Made by a program: the position numbers and the translations under genes | From: Bacteroidales bacterium | GTDB lineage: Bacteria; Bacteroidota; Bacteroidia; Bacteroidales; VadinHA17 | Reading direction: 5' to 3' | DNA length: 6,500 bases | NCBI GenBank assembly: GCA_003155705.1 | Contig: PMEC01000091.1 | Coordinates: 1-6,500 of the forward strand | Part shown: one piece after another, positions 6,080-6,500 of the stretch | How positions within the stretch are numbered: the stretch's first letter is position 1 | How the letters are laid out: every line of letters starts with the position of its first letter | The notes under the pieces: model-generated | What the model was told of the DNA's origin: nothing | Database searches by the model: none | What the model saw: only the letters and a program-made list of their open reading frames with translations

Positions 6080-6500
6080 TTATTTGTCCTTTGTAATTTT
6101 AATTGCATCGTTCAGCTCGGAAACTGATTTCAGTTCAAGTTCCTTTAATGCTGAAACGATTTTACCAACTTTCTTTTCCCTGAAATCACGTAAACTTTCA
6201 ACGCTGTTCACTCCCATTCTGGCAGCCCCAACAATCTGTTCAAGCAAAGAGGCAGTTAGTGTTTCAATTCTCTTCTCTGGAAGAAGCACTTTAAAATTGG
6301 CATCAATTTCCTGAAGGATCATAGTATATTTTGCACTTTCCCCTGTCAGCTTGTTCCGACTTTTATTTACAAACTTATCTATTTTTCTGTATACACAGAG
6401 ACTGTTCCGGGAAATCAGATCGGCTGATAACTGGTTAATGAATCTGTTCACATCAATCATAACTGAATTGTAGGCTGACAGAACTGAATTTATATCTGTT
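6080..6500 (-). CDS. Helical/coiled-coil protein of unknown function, C-terminal part
   Basis: I do not recognise this protein. The minus-strand frame is open from the right edge of the window to a TAA at 6082-6080. An ATG at 6460-6458 would give a 126-residue product, but the 13 codons above it are also open. They continue the same 3-4 residue spacing of hydrophobic residues (I, V/L, Y, V, then I, V, F/I, L), so the true start is probably outside the window. The visible part is predicted to be almost entirely alpha-helical, rich in K, E, L and S, with no cysteine pairs, membrane segment or catalytic motif. One block reads LLPEKRIETLTASLLEQI. Its helical character recalls the C-terminal region of exonuclease VII large subunit, but the conserved R-G-Y ending of that protein is absent, so I do not assign it. 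It converges on the lipid operon with 112 bases between the stops. Its helical protein character favours this strand over the opposite reading. Confidence 0.5.
   Translation of the reverse strand, partial: TDINSVLSAYNSVMIDVNRFINQLSADLISRNSLCVYRKIDKFVNKSRNKLTGESAKYTMILQEIDANFKVLLPEKRIETLTASLLEQIVGAARMGVNSVESLRDFREKKVGKIVSALKELELKSVSELNDAIKITKDK

Noticed and set aside
6060..6314. Plus-strand reading frame of 84 residues beginning with a signal-peptide-like stretch (MKKSFHVYLSFVILIASFSS)
   Set aside because: It lies wholly antisense to the minus-strand helical protein. Its F/S/L-rich composition is what the reverse of K/E/L-rich helical codons gives, and beyond the first 20 residues it has no recognisable domain.

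Overview
The window reads as an ordinary chromosomal stretch from a member of the Bacteroidota, possibly Bacteroidales or Marinilabiliales-like; the finer placement is a guess. The evidence is a DUF5916-type outer-membrane protein (a family concentrated in this phylum), AT-rich spacers, and the absence of convincing Shine-Dalgarno sequences before any of the starts. No tRNA, rRNA, CRISPR array, insertion sequence or attachment site was seen.

Layout. Positions 1-1835 hold the C-terminal 610 codons of a DUF5916 beta-barrel protein whose N-terminus lies outside the window. After 57 bases comes a ChaN-like protein (1893-2774) with a signal peptide and the two G-x-x-H motifs of the ChaN/Tiki/TraB superfamily. 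A 182-base spacer carries a near-perfect 20-bp hairpin (2856-2900). It is followed by a small single-domain HExxH metallopeptidase (2957-3421) and a second spacer of 164 bases in which no clear signal was found.

Positions 3586-5967 hold three co-directional genes with gaps of 53 and 13 bases: a PlsC-type acyltransferase, a diacylglycerol kinase/lipid kinase-like protein and a HAD-IB phosphatase. Together these look like a phosphatidate/lipid-phosphate module: acylation of a lysophospholipid, phosphorylation of a lipid alcohol, and removal of a phosphate. A convergent gene on the minus strand (6080 to the window edge) encodes the C-terminal part of a helical, coiled-coil-like protein that I do not recognise.

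I do not see a clearly novel multi-gene system. The points most worth a second look are the long hairpin between chaN and the metallopeptidase, the minimal gluzincin-like peptidase itself, and the acyltransferase/lipid kinase/HAD-IB trio.
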